A stretch of DNA of 64,000 bases from Candidatus Ruthia magnifica str. Cm (Calyptogena magnifica) (GCF_000015105.1 NC_008610.1:1-64000), one strand, 5' to 3'. Positions 22,173-31,640 are shown, counted from the first letter of the stretch. A program made the numbers and translations. Notes: a model not told the origin generated them from the sequence alone.

Positions 22173-23227
22173 TATTTTAAATTAAGCGGGTCGTGTGGAT
22201 TAATACCATCCATAAATGGCTTATCAATGTCTTCATGAGTTACTTGATAAACGCAACCAATCCAATTATTGATGATAACATTAGTGGCGTTACTCCAAGT
22301 ATTATTTAGGGTTTTACTAATTAGTTGCTCAGGAAAATCTGTAATGCTAAATTCTGAGGATAAAAGTTTGGTTTTGTACTCATTGAGAATAGCTTTACTT
22401 TGTTCGGTTAAATAGTGTTCAGGAAAAGGTGGATAGTCATCTCGTGTTTTTTTTAAAAAGGCAATAATATCACGTTTGTATTCTTTTAATAAGCTAATAG
22501 TGTCGTATTCTGGATGGCCTTGGAAAAATACAATTCTTAATAAATCTTCGCTAACTCCTAAGTGTACACCAATTTTACTTTCAACCAAAATTTTAACCCC
22601 AGTAGTATCAAATTGTGTTTTTGAAATTTCATTAAAGCGAGAATGTGGAACATCAAAGCGTGTATTCACGCCATTCATTAAAGGGTGTTGTCGGTCTAGT
22701 ACTTGGTGTGGAAATACACCCCAACACTTTTCACCAATGGCTTGACGTTTTTGTCCATATCTAAACTCCAAGACGGCATGCGTCGCTAAACACGAGCATA
22801 ATGTTGAAGTAACGTGGTTATACGACCAATCAACTACTTCTTTTAATTCTTCATAGAAAGGTGCTTTTTGTAAATCTTCTTGTTCAATATGTGCGCCTGT
22901 AATAATCAGCGCATCAAGTCCTTGGGTTTTAATATCTACGAAAGTTTGATAATGTTGTTTGACGTGTTTACTTGTTGTTTTTCCGTGCTTGATTGACAAT
23001 AGTGTAAATGGATGTAGATAAAATTGTGCAATTTGGTTAGAATGCCCAACAAGGCGAAAAAATTGGCGTTCGGTTGTTTCAAGTGCAGCATCTGGCATCA
23101 TGTTTAATAAGCCAATATGTAATTCACGAATGACTTGGTTGTTTGCCCTGTCTTTTGATAGAATGGTTTCACCTTCATCTTTAAGGCGTGAAAAAGCAGG
23201 CAAGTTTGAATGTGCAATTAGTGGCAT
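22172..23227 (-). CDS. metA: Homoserine O-succinyltransferase (MetA family)
   Basis: MetA acylates homoserine at the entry to methionine synthesis. The 351-residue product has the family N-terminus with LHIGLLNMMPDAALETTERQF, the substrate region ITGAHIE, the catalytic cysteine within STLCSCLATHAVL, and the histidine/glutamate pair in FFQGHPEYDT. Whether it uses succinyl-CoA or acetyl-CoA cannot be read safely. Its ATG overlaps the stop of the preceding P-loop gene as TAATG, and its TAG overlaps the mutY GTG, so the three were translationally coupled. Confidence 0.9.
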   Translation of the reverse strand: MPLIAHSNLPAFSRLKDEGETILSKDRANNQVIRELHIGLLNMMPDAALETTERQFFRLVGHSNQIAQFYLHPFTLLSIKHGKTTSKHVKQHYQTFVDIKTQGLDALIITGAHIEQEDLQKAPFYEELKEVVDWSYNHVTSTLCSCLATHAVLEFRYGQKRQAIGEKCWGVFPHQVLDRQHPLMNGVNTRFDVPHSRFNEISKTQFDTTGVKILVESKIGVHLGVSEDLLRIVFFQGHPEYDTISLLKEYKRDIIAFLKKTRDDYPPFPEHYLTEQSKAILNEYKTKLLSSEFSITDFPEQLISKTLNNTWSNATNVIINNWIGCVYQVTHEDIDKPFMDGINPHDPLNLK

Positions 23228-24063
23228 TAGTTCATTGCTCCATAAATAAGCTCAAAGACTTCATCAGCATTCTTGCACCGATACAGGCCCTCACTATCAA
23301 TGGTGTAACCATATTTTTTAGCAATGGCTTCATATTTTGGCTTGCGGTGTTCAAGCAAGCGTGGAAATACCCAGCGTACAAACTCGTTTGGATCTATTTG
23401 TGCGACATAAATTAACTGGTTTTTTTGTAGGTAAATACTCAATTGTTGTTTCAGAAAATTAGCCTGATAATACAAAGGTTTTGGATGTGTTTGTGCACAT
23501 TCAACCAAAGCGGTTTCGTTGGTTTTGCTGGCTCTAATGTAGAGAATTACTGTGTTGTTAGCTAGGGTTTGATATACCTGCTCATTGTCTAATTCACACA
23601 GGCTGCCACCTGCATCATTAATAAAATGATTAAATCCTTGTGTTTTTGCTTTTTGTATAAATTGTGGTACGTCAAGCATGGCCTTTGTTTCTGCGTTTAA
23701 GTGCATCGTTTGACGGGCAATAAAAGTGCCAATTGGTGTACCACCTAACTCAGGATTACCAGCTTTACCTAAAAAAGCAGATACTGATGATAAATTATCA
23801 AAGGTAATGTGATTTTGAATGCTGATAGATTCGTTATCCAGCAGGTCTTTTAGCCATTTGTCTTGTCGGATGTAGTTCTTTATGTTGTCTAAAATTTTAT
23901 CATTCAAATATTCAGCGCCAATGCGATAATCTCCAGAATAATGAAAGTATTTATCTTGATAGCTAAGGAGTTTTGCTAAGTGTGTTTTACCCACGCCTGA
24001 CATACCTAATAGCGTTAAGCATTTATGACTAGAGTTTTTGAATTTAATGGCTGATAGTTTCAT
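23227..24063 (-). CDS. P-loop ATPase/kinase-like protein of unknown function
   Basis: A 278-residue protein with a clear Walker A motif, LLGMSGVGKTHLAKLLS, near residues 18-34. A possible acidic phosphate-site segment, FINDAGGSLCEL, lies near 166-177. The spacing from the P-loop and the size resemble small-molecule or shikimate-kinase-like folds, but no substrate motif is recognised. The C-terminus is hydrophilic. It is linked to metA by a TAATG overlap and follows alaC by 27 bases, so it may be tied to amino-acid metabolism. I can name no established function. Confidence 0.85.
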   Translation of the reverse strand: MKLSAIKFKNSSHKCLTLLGMSGVGKTHLAKLLSYQDKYFHYSGDYRIGAEYLNDKILDNIKNYIRQDKWLKDLLDNESISIQNHITFDNLSSVSAFLGKAGNPELGGTPIGTFIARQTMHLNAETKAMLDVPQFIQKAKTQGFNHFINDAGGSLCELDNEQVYQTLANNTVILYIRASKTNETALVECAQTHPKPLYYQANFLKQQLSIYLQKNQLIYVAQIDPNEFVRWVFPRLLEHRKPKYEAIAKKYGYTIDSEGLYRCKNADEVFELIYGAMN

Positions 24064-24090
24064 GATTTTGAATTTGCATCAAATTCGTTT

Positions 24091-25278
24091 TTATAGCAAG
24101 CCATCTTGTCTAAACATTTCGCGAATGCCTCGGATTGCTTGGCGGGTTCGATGTTCATTTTCAATCAGTCCAAAACGTACGTATTGATCGCCATAACTTC
24201 CAAAACCGATGCCAGGTGATACGCCAACTTTTGCGATTTTTAGCAGTTTTTTGGTAAATTCTAATGAGCCCATGTATTGATAAAATTCAGGAATTTTTGC
24301 CCAAACAAACATCGTGGCTTTAGGCGGTGTCACCACCCAACCAACTGATCTCAAACCACCACAAAGAACATCACGTCTGTCTTGGTACATATTAGATATT
24401 TCTTTTACACAGCTTTGATCTCCTTCTAGCGCTTCAATAGCGGCGATTTGAATGGGAGTGAACATGCCATAATCTAAGTAAGATTTAATTTTTGCAAGCG
24501 CATCCACTAAGGTTAGGTTGCCCACCATAAAGCCCACACGCCAACCTGGCATGTTATAGCTTTTTGACAACGAGAAAAACTCAACAGCAATCTTTTTAGC
24601 GCCTTCTACTTGTAAAATACTAGGCGCTATGTAATCATCAAATACAATGTCTGCATAGGCCAAATCCTGAACCACCCAAATTTTATGTTCTTTGGCAATT
24701 TTTATAACTTTTTTTAAAAAGTCCAATTCAGCACATTGTGTGGTTGGATTGGAAGGATAATTTAAAACCATAATTTTTGGCTTTGGCCAAGTGTTTTTAA
24801 TAGAACGTTCTAATTCTGTTAAGAAATCATCATCCGGACCACAAGGAACATGCTGAATATCTGCACCTGCAATCACAAATCCATACGGATGAATAGGATA
24901 TGCAGGATTAGGCACTAATACCGTATCGCCACTACCCACAACTGCCTGTGCTAGATTAGACAGCCCTTCTTTAGAGCCAATAGTAACAATGGCTTCAGTT
25001 TCTGGATCAATATCAACATCAAAGCGTCTTTTATACCAATTGGCAATGGCTTTTCGTAATCGTGGAATACCGCGGGAAGTAGAATAACGATGAGTGTCTT
25101 TACGACGTGCTGCTTCTACCAGTTTTTCAACAATATGATCAGGTGTTGGCTGATCTGGATTGCCCATGCCAAAGTCAATAATATCTTCACCACGAGCTCT
25201 AGCCTTGGTCTTTAGTTCGTTAGTAACTGCAAAAACATAAGAAGGTAGTCTTTTTATTCGTGGGAAATCATCGTTCAT
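24091..25278 (-). CDS. alaC: Alanine aminotransferase (AlaC-type, PLP class I)
   Basis: This PLP-dependent aminotransferase probably makes alanine from pyruvate and glutamate. The 395-residue product starts [16 protein letters not shown] and has [31 protein letters not shown], and the PLP-lysine motif [15 protein letters not shown]. The C-terminus contains the conserved arginine in [12 protein letters not shown]. The N-terminal and lysine-region sequence matches AlaC/YfdZ better than aspartate aminotransferases. The exact substrate is inferred from the family. Confidence 0.9.
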   Translation of the reverse strand: MNDDFPRIKRLPSYVFAVTNELKTKARARGEDIIDFGMGNPDQPTPDHIVEKLVEAARRKDTHRYSTSRGIPRLRKAIANWYKRRFDVDIDPETEAIVTIGSKEGLSNLAQAVVGSGDTVLVPNPAYPIHPYGFVIAGADIQHVPCGPDDDFLTELERSIKNTWPKPKIMVLNYPSNPTTQCAELDFLKKVIKIAKEHKIWVVQDLAYADIVFDDYIAPSILQVEGAKKIAVEFFSLSKSYNMPGWRVGFMVGNLTLVDALAKIKSYLDYGMFTPIQIAAIEALEGDQSCVKEISNMYQDRRDVLCGGLRSVGWVVTPPKATMFVWAKIPEFYQYMGSLEFTKKLLKIAKVGVSPGIGFGSYGDQYVRFGLIENEHRTRQAIRGIREMFRQDGLL

Positions 25279-25308
25279 TGTTGTTTGGTTTGTATTAGTT
25301 AGGATGAA

Positions 25309-25639
25309 TTATTGAATGGCTAATAATTTAACTTCAAAAACTAGTGTAGCATTTGGTGGAATAAGATCGCCTGTACCCTATTATCTCTCCATAAGCTAGT
25401 TTTGAAGGAATGGTGAGTTTACGCTTACCACTAACGCGCATACCATTAATACTTTGGTCCCAGCCAGCAATGACTTGTATAACACCAAGTTTAAAATCAA
25501 AAGGCTTGTTTCTATCAATACTAGAGTCAAACTTTTTGCTATTGGTGAGCCAGCCAGTGTAATGCATTGAGACAGAATCGCCAACTTTGCAAATAGCACC
25601 TGTACCAGTTTCTAAATTTTGTATTTTTAAATTAGCCAT
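25309..25639 (-). pseudogene. FKBP-type peptidyl-prolyl isomerase with 3' frameshift
   Basis: FKBP isomerases speed proline cis-trans isomerisation. The open frame 25639-25334 gives 101 residues with typical FKBP features (VGDSVSMHYTGWL, FDSSIDRNKPFDFKLG, VIAGWDQSINGMRVSGKRKLTIPSKLAYGE). It then runs into an unrelated tail, IIGYRRSYSTKCYTSF. In another frame the proper ending reads GTGDLIPPNATLVF then EVKLLAIQ and a stop at 25309-25311. About 7 bases lie between the codons for GE and GTGD where one codon is expected, so a net insertion of about 4 bases near 25375-25382 has displaced the last strand of the fold. It is either a recent pseudogene or an assembly error. It is followed by alaC. Confidence 0.8.
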
Positions 25640-25649
25640 GTTTATTTTC

Positions 25650-26450
25650 CTAATAAATTAATGTAATATGATATGAGCTAAATTTTCTAATGTTTAACAC
25701 ACCCGTATCAAGCAATAAGTATTGTCCTTTAATGCCTTGCAAAATACCTTCAATTTTAGGGGTTTTATCAAAATTTAATGAGCTAATTTTGCTAGGGTAT
25801 TTTACCACAGGGTAGTTAATTTCTAGAGCTTCATTATCTAGCATGATTGCGCTCAAAGTATCAATTAAGTGAGATATTGTTTTGAACAAATCATCGCGTT
25901 TTGTACTTAAATTGGTGTGTTCCACCTCGTTTTTTAGCATTTTTCTCCAGTTGGTTTTATCATTGACATAATCTTTAAGTGCCATTTCAATTTTGCCTGA
26001 TTTGAGTCGATTATTCATCTCAAGTATTGGCAGTGCAGTAATTGCTCCTTGATCAATCCAACGGCTAGGAATGTTGCTTTTACGAGTAATACCAACCTTT
26101 ATCCCAGATGAATTGGCTAAATAAACAATATGCGGATTAAAGCAATTATTTAACCCCCATTGTGGTTCACGGCACGTACCAAGGTGATGATGGCAAGTTT
26201 CAGGTTTCATAATACACAAATCACATCTGGCTAAACGTTGACAACAAGGATAGCAAAATCCTTGAGAGTAACTTTTATTGGTACGTTCTTTGCAATTTGA
26301 GCAAACAATTTCACCATTAAATTCAAGGCTAATTGATTGATTGATTAAATCATTCATATTTAGCAATTTATCACCCATTGGCAGTTGATACTGTACTACA
26401 CCACTATTTAAGTGGGTATGCATTTTTGCAATAAGTCCATTAATTTGCAT
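25650..26450 (-). CDS. DUF2797 family protein with zinc-binding cysteines
   Basis: A 266-residue protein of the DUF2797 family, recognised by its N-terminal QYQLPMGD-like strand region and its cysteine cluster: CSNC, then CYPCCQRLARCDLC, then CHHHLGTCREPQWG, about residues 49-115. A GIY-YIG-like segment (VYLANSSGIKVGITRKSNIPSRWIDQGA) follows. The cysteines look like structural zinc sites. The biochemical role of the family is not established. It lies 5 bases after purC on the minus strand. Confidence 0.8.
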   Translation of the reverse strand: MQINGLIAKMHTHLNSGVVQYQLPMGDKLLNMNDLINQSISLEFNGEIVCSNCKERTNKSYSQGFCYPCCQRLARCDLCIMKPETCHHHLGTCREPQWGLNNCFNPHIVYLANSSGIKVGITRKSNIPSRWIDQGAITALPILEMNNRLKSGKIEMALKDYVNDKTNWRKMLKNEVEHTNLSTKRDDLFKTISHLIDTLSAIMLDNEALEINYPVVKYPSKISSLNFDKTPKIEGILQGIKGQYLLLDTGVLNIRKFSSYHITLIY

Positions 26451-26455
26451 GGTTT

Positions 26456-27334
26456 TTAATCTTGCATCAATCGTTGCTGAACTTCTTTGTATTTGTTAGC
26501 GATTTGTTGAATAATGGATTGTGGTAGTGTTGATGCAGGCGGGCTCTTGTTCCAATCTAGTGTTTCTAGATAATCACGCACAATTTGCTTGTCAAAACTT
26601 TTTTGGCTAGTGCCTACTTGATAATCAATCTTTGACCAAAAGCGTGATGAATCAGGTGTTAGTACTTCGTCCATTAAGGTTAATTGATTGTGTTCATCCA
26701 AACCAAATTCAAATTTGGTGTCAGCGATAATAATGTCACGCTCTAAAGCATAATTAGTAGCAAATTGATAAATTTTAAGACTTACTTGCTTGACTTGTTC
26801 AGCTAGGCCTTGACCTAAAATTTTAACCGTTTTATCAAAATCAATATTAGCATCATGTTCGCCTAAATTTGCTTTTGTGGAAGGGGTGTAGAATGCTTTA
26901 GGTAACTTTTCGGCTAGTTGTAGATTGGTGGGTAGTTTTATGCCACAAACCTTGCCTGTTTGTTGATAGTCTTTCCAACTAGAGCCAATAATGTAGCCAC
27001 GAACAATAGCCTCAATAGCAAGTGGGTTGAGTTTTTTGACAATAATACCACGACCTTTGATTAGAGTTGCTTCTTTGGTATTTAGAATACTATCAAGTGG
27101 CTCAAGGGTTAAGTGGTTAGGTATGATATGCCTGGTTTTTTCAAACCAAAAATTTGCTATCTCGGTTAAGATGATACCTTTATTGGTAATAGGATCGTCA
27201 AAAATAACATCAAAGGCACTGAGTCGGTCGGTGGTAACAATTAGCATGCGTTTATCATCAATGTCATAAATATCTCTAACTTTGCCTTTTTGAATTAGTG
27301 GTAGGCTTAGGTTTGTGTTAAATAGTGTTCCCAT
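26456..27334 (-). CDS. purC: Phosphoribosylaminoimidazole-succinocarboxamide synthase
   Basis: PurC joins aspartate to CAIR in purine synthesis. The 292-residue product is of the longer SAICAR synthetase form. It has QKGKVRDIYDIDD (nucleotide binding), LSAFDVIFDDPI, the signature VRGYIIGSSWKDYQQTG, and the acidic IIADTKFEFGLDE and LMDEVLTPDSSRFW. It is first in a minus-strand run with the DUF2797 gene and the FKBP gene. Upstream is an eroded gap. Confidence 0.96.
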   Translation of the reverse strand: MGTLFNTNLSLPLIQKGKVRDIYDIDDKRMLIVTTDRLSAFDVIFDDPITNKGIILTEIANFWFEKTRHIIPNHLTLEPLDSILNTKEATLIKGRGIIVKKLNPLAIEAIVRGYIIGSSWKDYQQTGKVCGIKLPTNLQLAEKLPKAFYTPSTKANLGEHDANIDFDKTVKILGQGLAEQVKQVSLKIYQFATNYALERDIIIADTKFEFGLDEHNQLTLMDEVLTPDSSRFWSKIDYQVGTSQKSFDKQIVRDYLETLDWNKSPPASTLPQSIIQQIANKYKEVQQRLMQD

Positions 27335-27844
27335 GGTTTACGTGTGCGTAAGTTGCTTAATTTAAGTATCATTTTAATCAAATATATGGCTAGGTTTGCA
27401 AATTCTTATTATTTGCGTATACAGCCTTCAGTAATTGCCTTAACGTTGTTATAAGGTGTATTACGATTTATTAAAATTGACCATGAAATTGGTTCGAGCA
27501 ATGCAGCAAGGGGACAGTCTTTTTTGTTTTAAGGTTCTTTTAATTTAGGTGATTTCTATGCCATGTATGAGTATGTCTTAAATTTGTTTGATGGCAATGA
27601 TGGTTTTATTAAAAATGAGTTTTTGGTATCAAATTTTTTGAAGAGTCTTTTGAAGTGCATGACAATGCAAAATCTGCATTAATAACAACTATTATTCGTA
27701 ATAAATTGTTTGTATTTTGCACTAAAAAATATAATATTAAACCGTATTGCAGAGACCGTAGATATATCAAAAAGTAATATATAAAGCTAGATTATTTATC
27801 TGACCTTAATCCACCTATCTGGCGTGTTTGAATTTATATTCAAA
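27335..27844 (+). pseudogene. Eroded region with a frameshifted ORF remnant
   Basis: This 510-base gap has no intact gene, but two adjoining plus-strand frames look protein-like. From 27548 one frame reads GDFYAMYEYVLNLFDGNDG then FIKNEFLVSNFLKS. A second frame then reads FFEESFEVHDNAKSALITT, IIRNKLFVFCTKKYNI and KPYCRDRRYIKK and ends at TAA 27775-27777. The overlap of the two near 27635 indicates a one-base frameshift. I cannot name the family. The first 200 bases hold nothing recognisable. Confidence 0.4.
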
Positions 27845-28963
27845 CTATAAACTAGATAAAATCTTATTAACTTTGATTTTAAAGTCCTGTAGATTGGCAC
27901 GGCTAATACCTTTTTGTGCGGGTAGTTTATAAGTGAGAGGGTTTCTTCTTTTACCTTTGTAATGTAACTCATAATGAAGGTGTGGACCTGTTGAGCGTCC
28001 TGTTGAGCCTACATAGCCAATTATTTGACCTTTTTTAACCTTTTTATCTTTGTACAGGTTATTGGCATATTTTGATAAATGTGCATAAACAGTGACGTAA
28101 TCAAAACCATGTTGAATAATGACGACCTTGCCAAGTGCACCTTTTTTATCTTTAGTGGTGATTATGCCATTGGCAGTAGAATAAACAGGCGTACCATAGT
28201 TGGCTGCATAATCAACGGCCCGATGGGGACGCCAAGTTTTTAAGATTGGGTGGTAACGTCTGAGTTGAAATTTAGAGCTGATACGCTTGTATTTTAAAGG
28301 TGCTTTTAAAAAAGATGAACTCAGGGAGTGGCCAAAACGATCAAAATAACCGGTATGTCCATGTTTATTTTTATAAGCAAATGCCTCAATGGATTTATTT
28401 TTGATAATACTTTGGTAAATGATAGCCACTGGTTTGATATTATCATTATTAACAATGATAAATCGGTCGCCCTTTTTAAGGTCTGTATTAAAGTTTAGTT
28501 GCCGTGAAAGCGCTTTAACAATGAGATTGATAGTGCTAAAACCAATCCCTTCTTTTTGCGCATCAACACCAAAGGAGTGGTTAATTCTAACCACTGTTAT
28601 GGACAAATTAATAGGTATTTGTTTAGATTGTTTTTTGAGAATAGTGGAAAAATAATTGTTGTTAAGTATAACATTTAGGTTCGTTTTACGATTTAACTGA
28701 TAAGTTAGGGATTTAAACTGTCGATTATTACTCAGCCTAATGGTTAGCTTATGACCAATAGTAAGCTGGTTAAGCTTTTTATTGTTTTTATTGGCAAAAA
28801 GCAGATTAGCTAGCAACCGACTAGACAGTCCAAGCTTGGAAAAATATTGGCTTAGCGAGTCACCACGCTTAATAGTAAAGTGATATGCGTTGTTGTTAGC
28901 ATAAGCAGATGCTATGCTAAAAGATATCAATATTAGTAATATATTTGTATAGAGCTTACCCAT
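27845..28963 (-). CDS. M23 murein endopeptidase, MepM-like
   Basis: This is a peptidoglycan DD-endopeptidase that cuts cross-links to allow wall growth. The 372-residue product has a signal peptide or anchor (about residues 4-22), a LysM/OapA-like region (about 28-75 with KRGDSLSQYFSKLG), and a C-terminal M23 domain with the zinc ligands in RAVDYAANYGTPV and HLHYELHYKG. This is the MepM/YebA layout. Its start overlaps the dxr stop by 8 bases, an unusual partner, and it ends the uppS-cdsA-dxr series. Confidence 0.88.
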   Translation of the reverse strand: MGKLYTNILLILISFSIASAYANNNAYHFTIKRGDSLSQYFSKLGLSSRLLANLLFANKNNKKLNQLTIGHKLTIRLSNNRQFKSLTYQLNRKTNLNVILNNNYFSTILKKQSKQIPINLSITVVRINHSFGVDAQKEGIGFSTINLIVKALSRQLNFNTDLKKGDRFIIVNNDNIKPVAIIYQSIIKNKSIEAFAYKNKHGHTGYFDRFGHSLSSSFLKAPLKYKRISSKFQLRRYHPILKTWRPHRAVDYAANYGTPVYSTANGIITTKDKKGALGKVVIIQHGFDYVTVYAHLSKYANNLYKDKKVKKGQIIGYVGSTGRSTGPHLHYELHYKGKRRNPLTYKLPAQKGISRANLQDFKIKVNKILSSL

Positions 28964-30107
28964 ATTGCTTGATTATTTCACGGGTCATTTCACGAGCAAC
29001 AAGGTCGTTATTGACAACCTCCTCTAAAGAGTTTGGTGTTGTGTGTTTCATGGCACTTAGTGTTTGGTCAATAATTTTTGGTATATCTAGAAAGTTGATT
29101 TGATGATTAAGAAAATATTCAACTGCAATTTCATTGGCTGCATTCATGGTAATCATAGCGTTGCCACCCTTATTTAGCGTTTCAAAGGCTAGTTTTAGGC
29201 AAGTAAATTTTTCAAAATCTGGCTGATAAAACTCTAAGGCAGGAGTATTAGTCAAGTCAAGCGCAGTAACACCAGAGTTAATACGTTGTGGATAACTCAT
29301 GGCATATGAGATAACTGTACGCATATCTGGTTTACCTAATTGAGATAATGTTGAGCCGTCTTTATAATAGACTGATGAGTGCACAATGCTTTGCGGGTGT
29401 ACCACCACATCAATTTGTTCTGGTGTAAGTGAAAATAAGTAATAGGCCTCAATCACTTCCAGCCCTTTGTTCATCATAGTGGCAGAATCAACCGAAATCT
29501 TACGCCCCATTGACCAGTTTGGATGTGCACAGGCCTGATTTGGGGTGATGTATTTAAATTTGCTAATCGGTGTATGCAAAAATGGGCCACCACTGGCAGT
29601 TAACTGGATTTTGTTTAAGCCTGATCTACCACTTTGTAGACATTGGAAAATTGCGCTATGCTCTGAATCAACAGGAATCAGTTCGGCATTAAATTCTTCT
29701 ACTGCTTTCATAAAAATATCACCTGCCAATATTAACGATTCTTTATTTGCAAGCATAATGCGCTTACCTGCTTTAACGGCGCAAAGTGCTGAGGACATGC
29801 CAGCAGTGCCCACAATAGCAGCCATAACAAAGTCGGTATCTTGATGAGCAACAACTTTATCTAGCGCTTGAGTACCACTAAGTATTTGTGTATCAGTCGT
29901 AATGATGGTTGATAATTTTTCAGCAGACGACTCGTCTACCATGATTGCATAATTAGGTTGATATTTGTTACACAGTTCAAGCATTAATTGCCAGTTGGTA
30001 TTGGCACTTAGAGTAAAAATGTTAAATTTATCAGAGTGTAAATCTACCACCGACAAAGTGCTTTTACCGATAGATCCAGTCGCACCAAGCAGGGTTATAT
30101 TTTTCAT
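28956..30107 (-). CDS. dxr: 1-deoxy-D-xylulose 5-phosphate reductoisomerase
   Basis: Dxr makes MEP, the committed intermediate for isoprenoids by the non-mevalonate route. The 383-residue product starts with the NADPH-binding TLLGATGSIGKSTLSVV. It has the metal- and substrate-binding PVDSEHSAIFQCL, LTASGGPF, NWSMGRKISVDSATMMNKGLE, and HPQSIVHS. The ATG overlaps the cdsA TGA in an ATGA arrangement. Isoprenoid precursors feed UppS, encoded in the same operon. Confidence 0.97.
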   Translation of the reverse strand: MKNITLLGATGSIGKSTLSVVDLHSDKFNIFTLSANTNWQLMLELCNKYQPNYAIMVDESSAEKLSTIITTDTQILSGTQALDKVVAHQDTDFVMAAIVGTAGMSSALCAVKAGKRIMLANKESLILAGDIFMKAVEEFNAELIPVDSEHSAIFQCLQSGRSGLNKIQLTASGGPFLHTPISKFKYITPNQACAHPNWSMGRKISVDSATMMNKGLEVIEAYYLFSLTPEQIDVVVHPQSIVHSSVYYKDGSTLSQLGKPDMRTVISYAMSYPQRINSGVTALDLTNTPALEFYQPDFEKFTCLKLAFETLNKGGNAMITMNAANEIAVEYFLNHQINFLDIPKIIDQTLSAMKHTTPNSLEEVVNNDLVAREMTREIIKQYG

Positions 30108-30904
30108 ATTAAGTCAAGTCCCAGTAGAAAGAATGGTGCCGCCGCTGTGAGCGAGTCAATTCGGTCTAGAATGCCACCATGTCCAGGCAGAATTTGTCCA
30201 CTGTCTTTAATATTTGAGATACGTTTAAATAAGCTTTCAAATAAATCACTTAATACTGACACACTAGCAACTATAATGGTTAATAGTAAATAACTCAAAT
30301 ATTGTTTGGTAGCTATATTTTGATATTGTAAAAACATAACCATCACCACTAAGGCAACACCAATGCCACCAATCATGCCCTCGATTGATTTTCCTGGACT
30401 TACTTTTGGTGCTAGTTTCCGTTTACCAATTGCTTTTCCGACAAAATAAGCGCCAGAATCAGCACCCCAAATAATTAGCATGAGTAACAAGAAATATTTA
30501 GCGCCATATTGTTGTTGTAAAGTAATTAATGCAACCCACATAGGTACTAATAACAATACGCCACTTATGACACGAACAATAAACGGATTAAACCACAGAT
30601 TGGTTTTATTGGGATAGCTTAATATCCAGTATAAATTAACTATCCACCATAAAATAGATAAGTAAAGCACAAACTCAATAATTTGTACGTTGTTTTGGAT
30701 GATGAGAGCGCATGCAATAATACCAACCACCAATAATAGTCTAGCAATTAAGCGCTTAAATTTAATTAAATATGAGAATTCCCATGCGCCAAGTGCAACA
30801 AAAATTAAAAGCAATTGTGTAAAGTAATGACTGGACATGGAGAATATTGCCCAAACAAATAATGGCGCTAAAATGAAAGCGGTAATGATTCTTTGTTTTA
30901 GCAT
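30104..30904 (-). CDS. cdsA: Phosphatidate cytidylyltransferase
   Basis: CdsA makes CDP-diacylglycerol, precursor of all phospholipids. The 266-residue protein has seven to eight membrane segments. It carries the family signature near the C-terminus, FKRISNIKDSGQILPGHGG followed by ILDRIDS. Its start overlaps the uppS stop by a few bases, and its TGA overlaps the dxr ATG. The order uppS-cdsA-dxr is widespread in proteobacteria; the usual next genes (rseP, bamA) are not present here. Confidence 0.96.
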   Translation of the reverse strand: MLKQRIITAFILAPLFVWAIFSMSSHYFTQLLLIFVALGAWEFSYLIKFKRLIARLLLVVGIIACALIIQNNVQIIEFVLYLSILWWIVNLYWILSYPNKTNLWFNPFIVRVISGVLLLVPMWVALITLQQQYGAKYFLLLMLIIWGADSGAYFVGKAIGKRKLAPKVSPGKSIEGMIGGIGVALVVMVMFLQYQNIATKQYLSYLLLTIIVASVSVLSDLFESLFKRISNIKDSGQILPGHGGILDRIDSLTAAAPFFLLGLDLI

Positions 30905-31614
30905 GATTTTTCTTTAAGTCTTATGCCAAAACGTCGATTACGATTATTAAAGTTGTTGATGGCTTTGTTTAATTCAAATTCATTAAAATCTGGCCATAGT
31001 GTTTCTGTGAAATAAAACTCACTATAAGCAATATCCCACAGTAAAAAATTACTAATCCTAAGTTCTCCACTGGTGCGAATTAACAAATCAACATTTGGTT
31101 CATCGGCTAATGACAGATATTGTGAAAAGCTATCTATATTAATATTGCTAGCTTTTATGTCGCCATCAATAGCTGCTTTTGCTATTTTAGCTGCTGCCTG
31201 AGCAATATCCCATTGACCACCATAATTAGCTGCAATTACTAGCGTTAAGCCAATATTGCTAGCGAGTAGTGCCTGTGCATCAAGTGCCGTTTGTTGTATT
31301 TTGGCAGGAAATAAGGACATATCACCAATTATTTTTAGTCTAATATTGTGCTCATTGAGTTTTTTAACCTCTTGTTTAAGCACGCCAAGAAATAGCTTAA
31401 ACAACAAAGAGACTTCTTCAGTCGAACGATTTTTATTCTCACTGCTAAAAGCAAATAAAGTAAGTGTTTTAATACCACGTATTACACAAGCTTTAACAAC
31501 ACCATGCACCGCTTTAATCCCTTGTTGATGTCCTAGAATACGAGGCAAAGAGTGTTTTGATGCCCAACGACCGTTGCCGTCCATAATAATTGCGATGTGT
31601 TTAAGCGTGCTCAT
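30898..31614 (-). CDS. uppS: Undecaprenyl diphosphate synthase
   Basis: UppS adds eight isoprene units to FPP to form the C55 lipid carrier for wall synthesis. From ATG 31614 the product is 238 residues starting MSTLKHIAIIMDGNGRWA, the family N-terminus with the catalytic aspartate. Later motifs are FAFSSENKNR and LLIRTSGELRISNFLLWD. A longer in-frame extension to 31719 is rejected because it adds 35 non-homologous residues and covers the promoter. No ribosome binding site is visible before the ATG; see the adjoining promoter entry. Confidence 0.95.
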   Translation of the reverse strand: MSTLKHIAIIMDGNGRWASKHSLPRILGHQQGIKAVHGVVKACVIRGIKTLTLFAFSSENKNRSTEEVSLLFKLFLGVLKQEVKKLNEHNIRLKIIGDMSLFPAKIQQTALDAQALLASNIGLTLVIAANYGGQWDIAQAAAKIAKAAIDGDIKASNINIDSFSQYLSLADEPNVDLLIRTSGELRISNFLLWDIAYSEFYFTETLWPDFNEFELNKAINNFNNRNRRFGIRLKEKSC

Positions 31615-31624
31615 AACAAGCTGA

Positions 31625-31640
31625 ATTATACCTATACAGA
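31625..31640 (-). promoter_or_regulatory. Promoter -10 very close to the uppS start
   Basis: On the minus strand a perfect TATAAT (31630-31625), preceded by AGG, lies 10 bases before the uppS ATG. A normal transcription start 6-7 bases after the -10 would leave only about 3-5 bases of leader, so the message would be essentially leaderless. A weak TTGGAC -35 lies 18 bases further up. The -10 context GGTATAATTC matches those before tRNA-Thr and tRNA-Phe. Confidence 0.45.
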
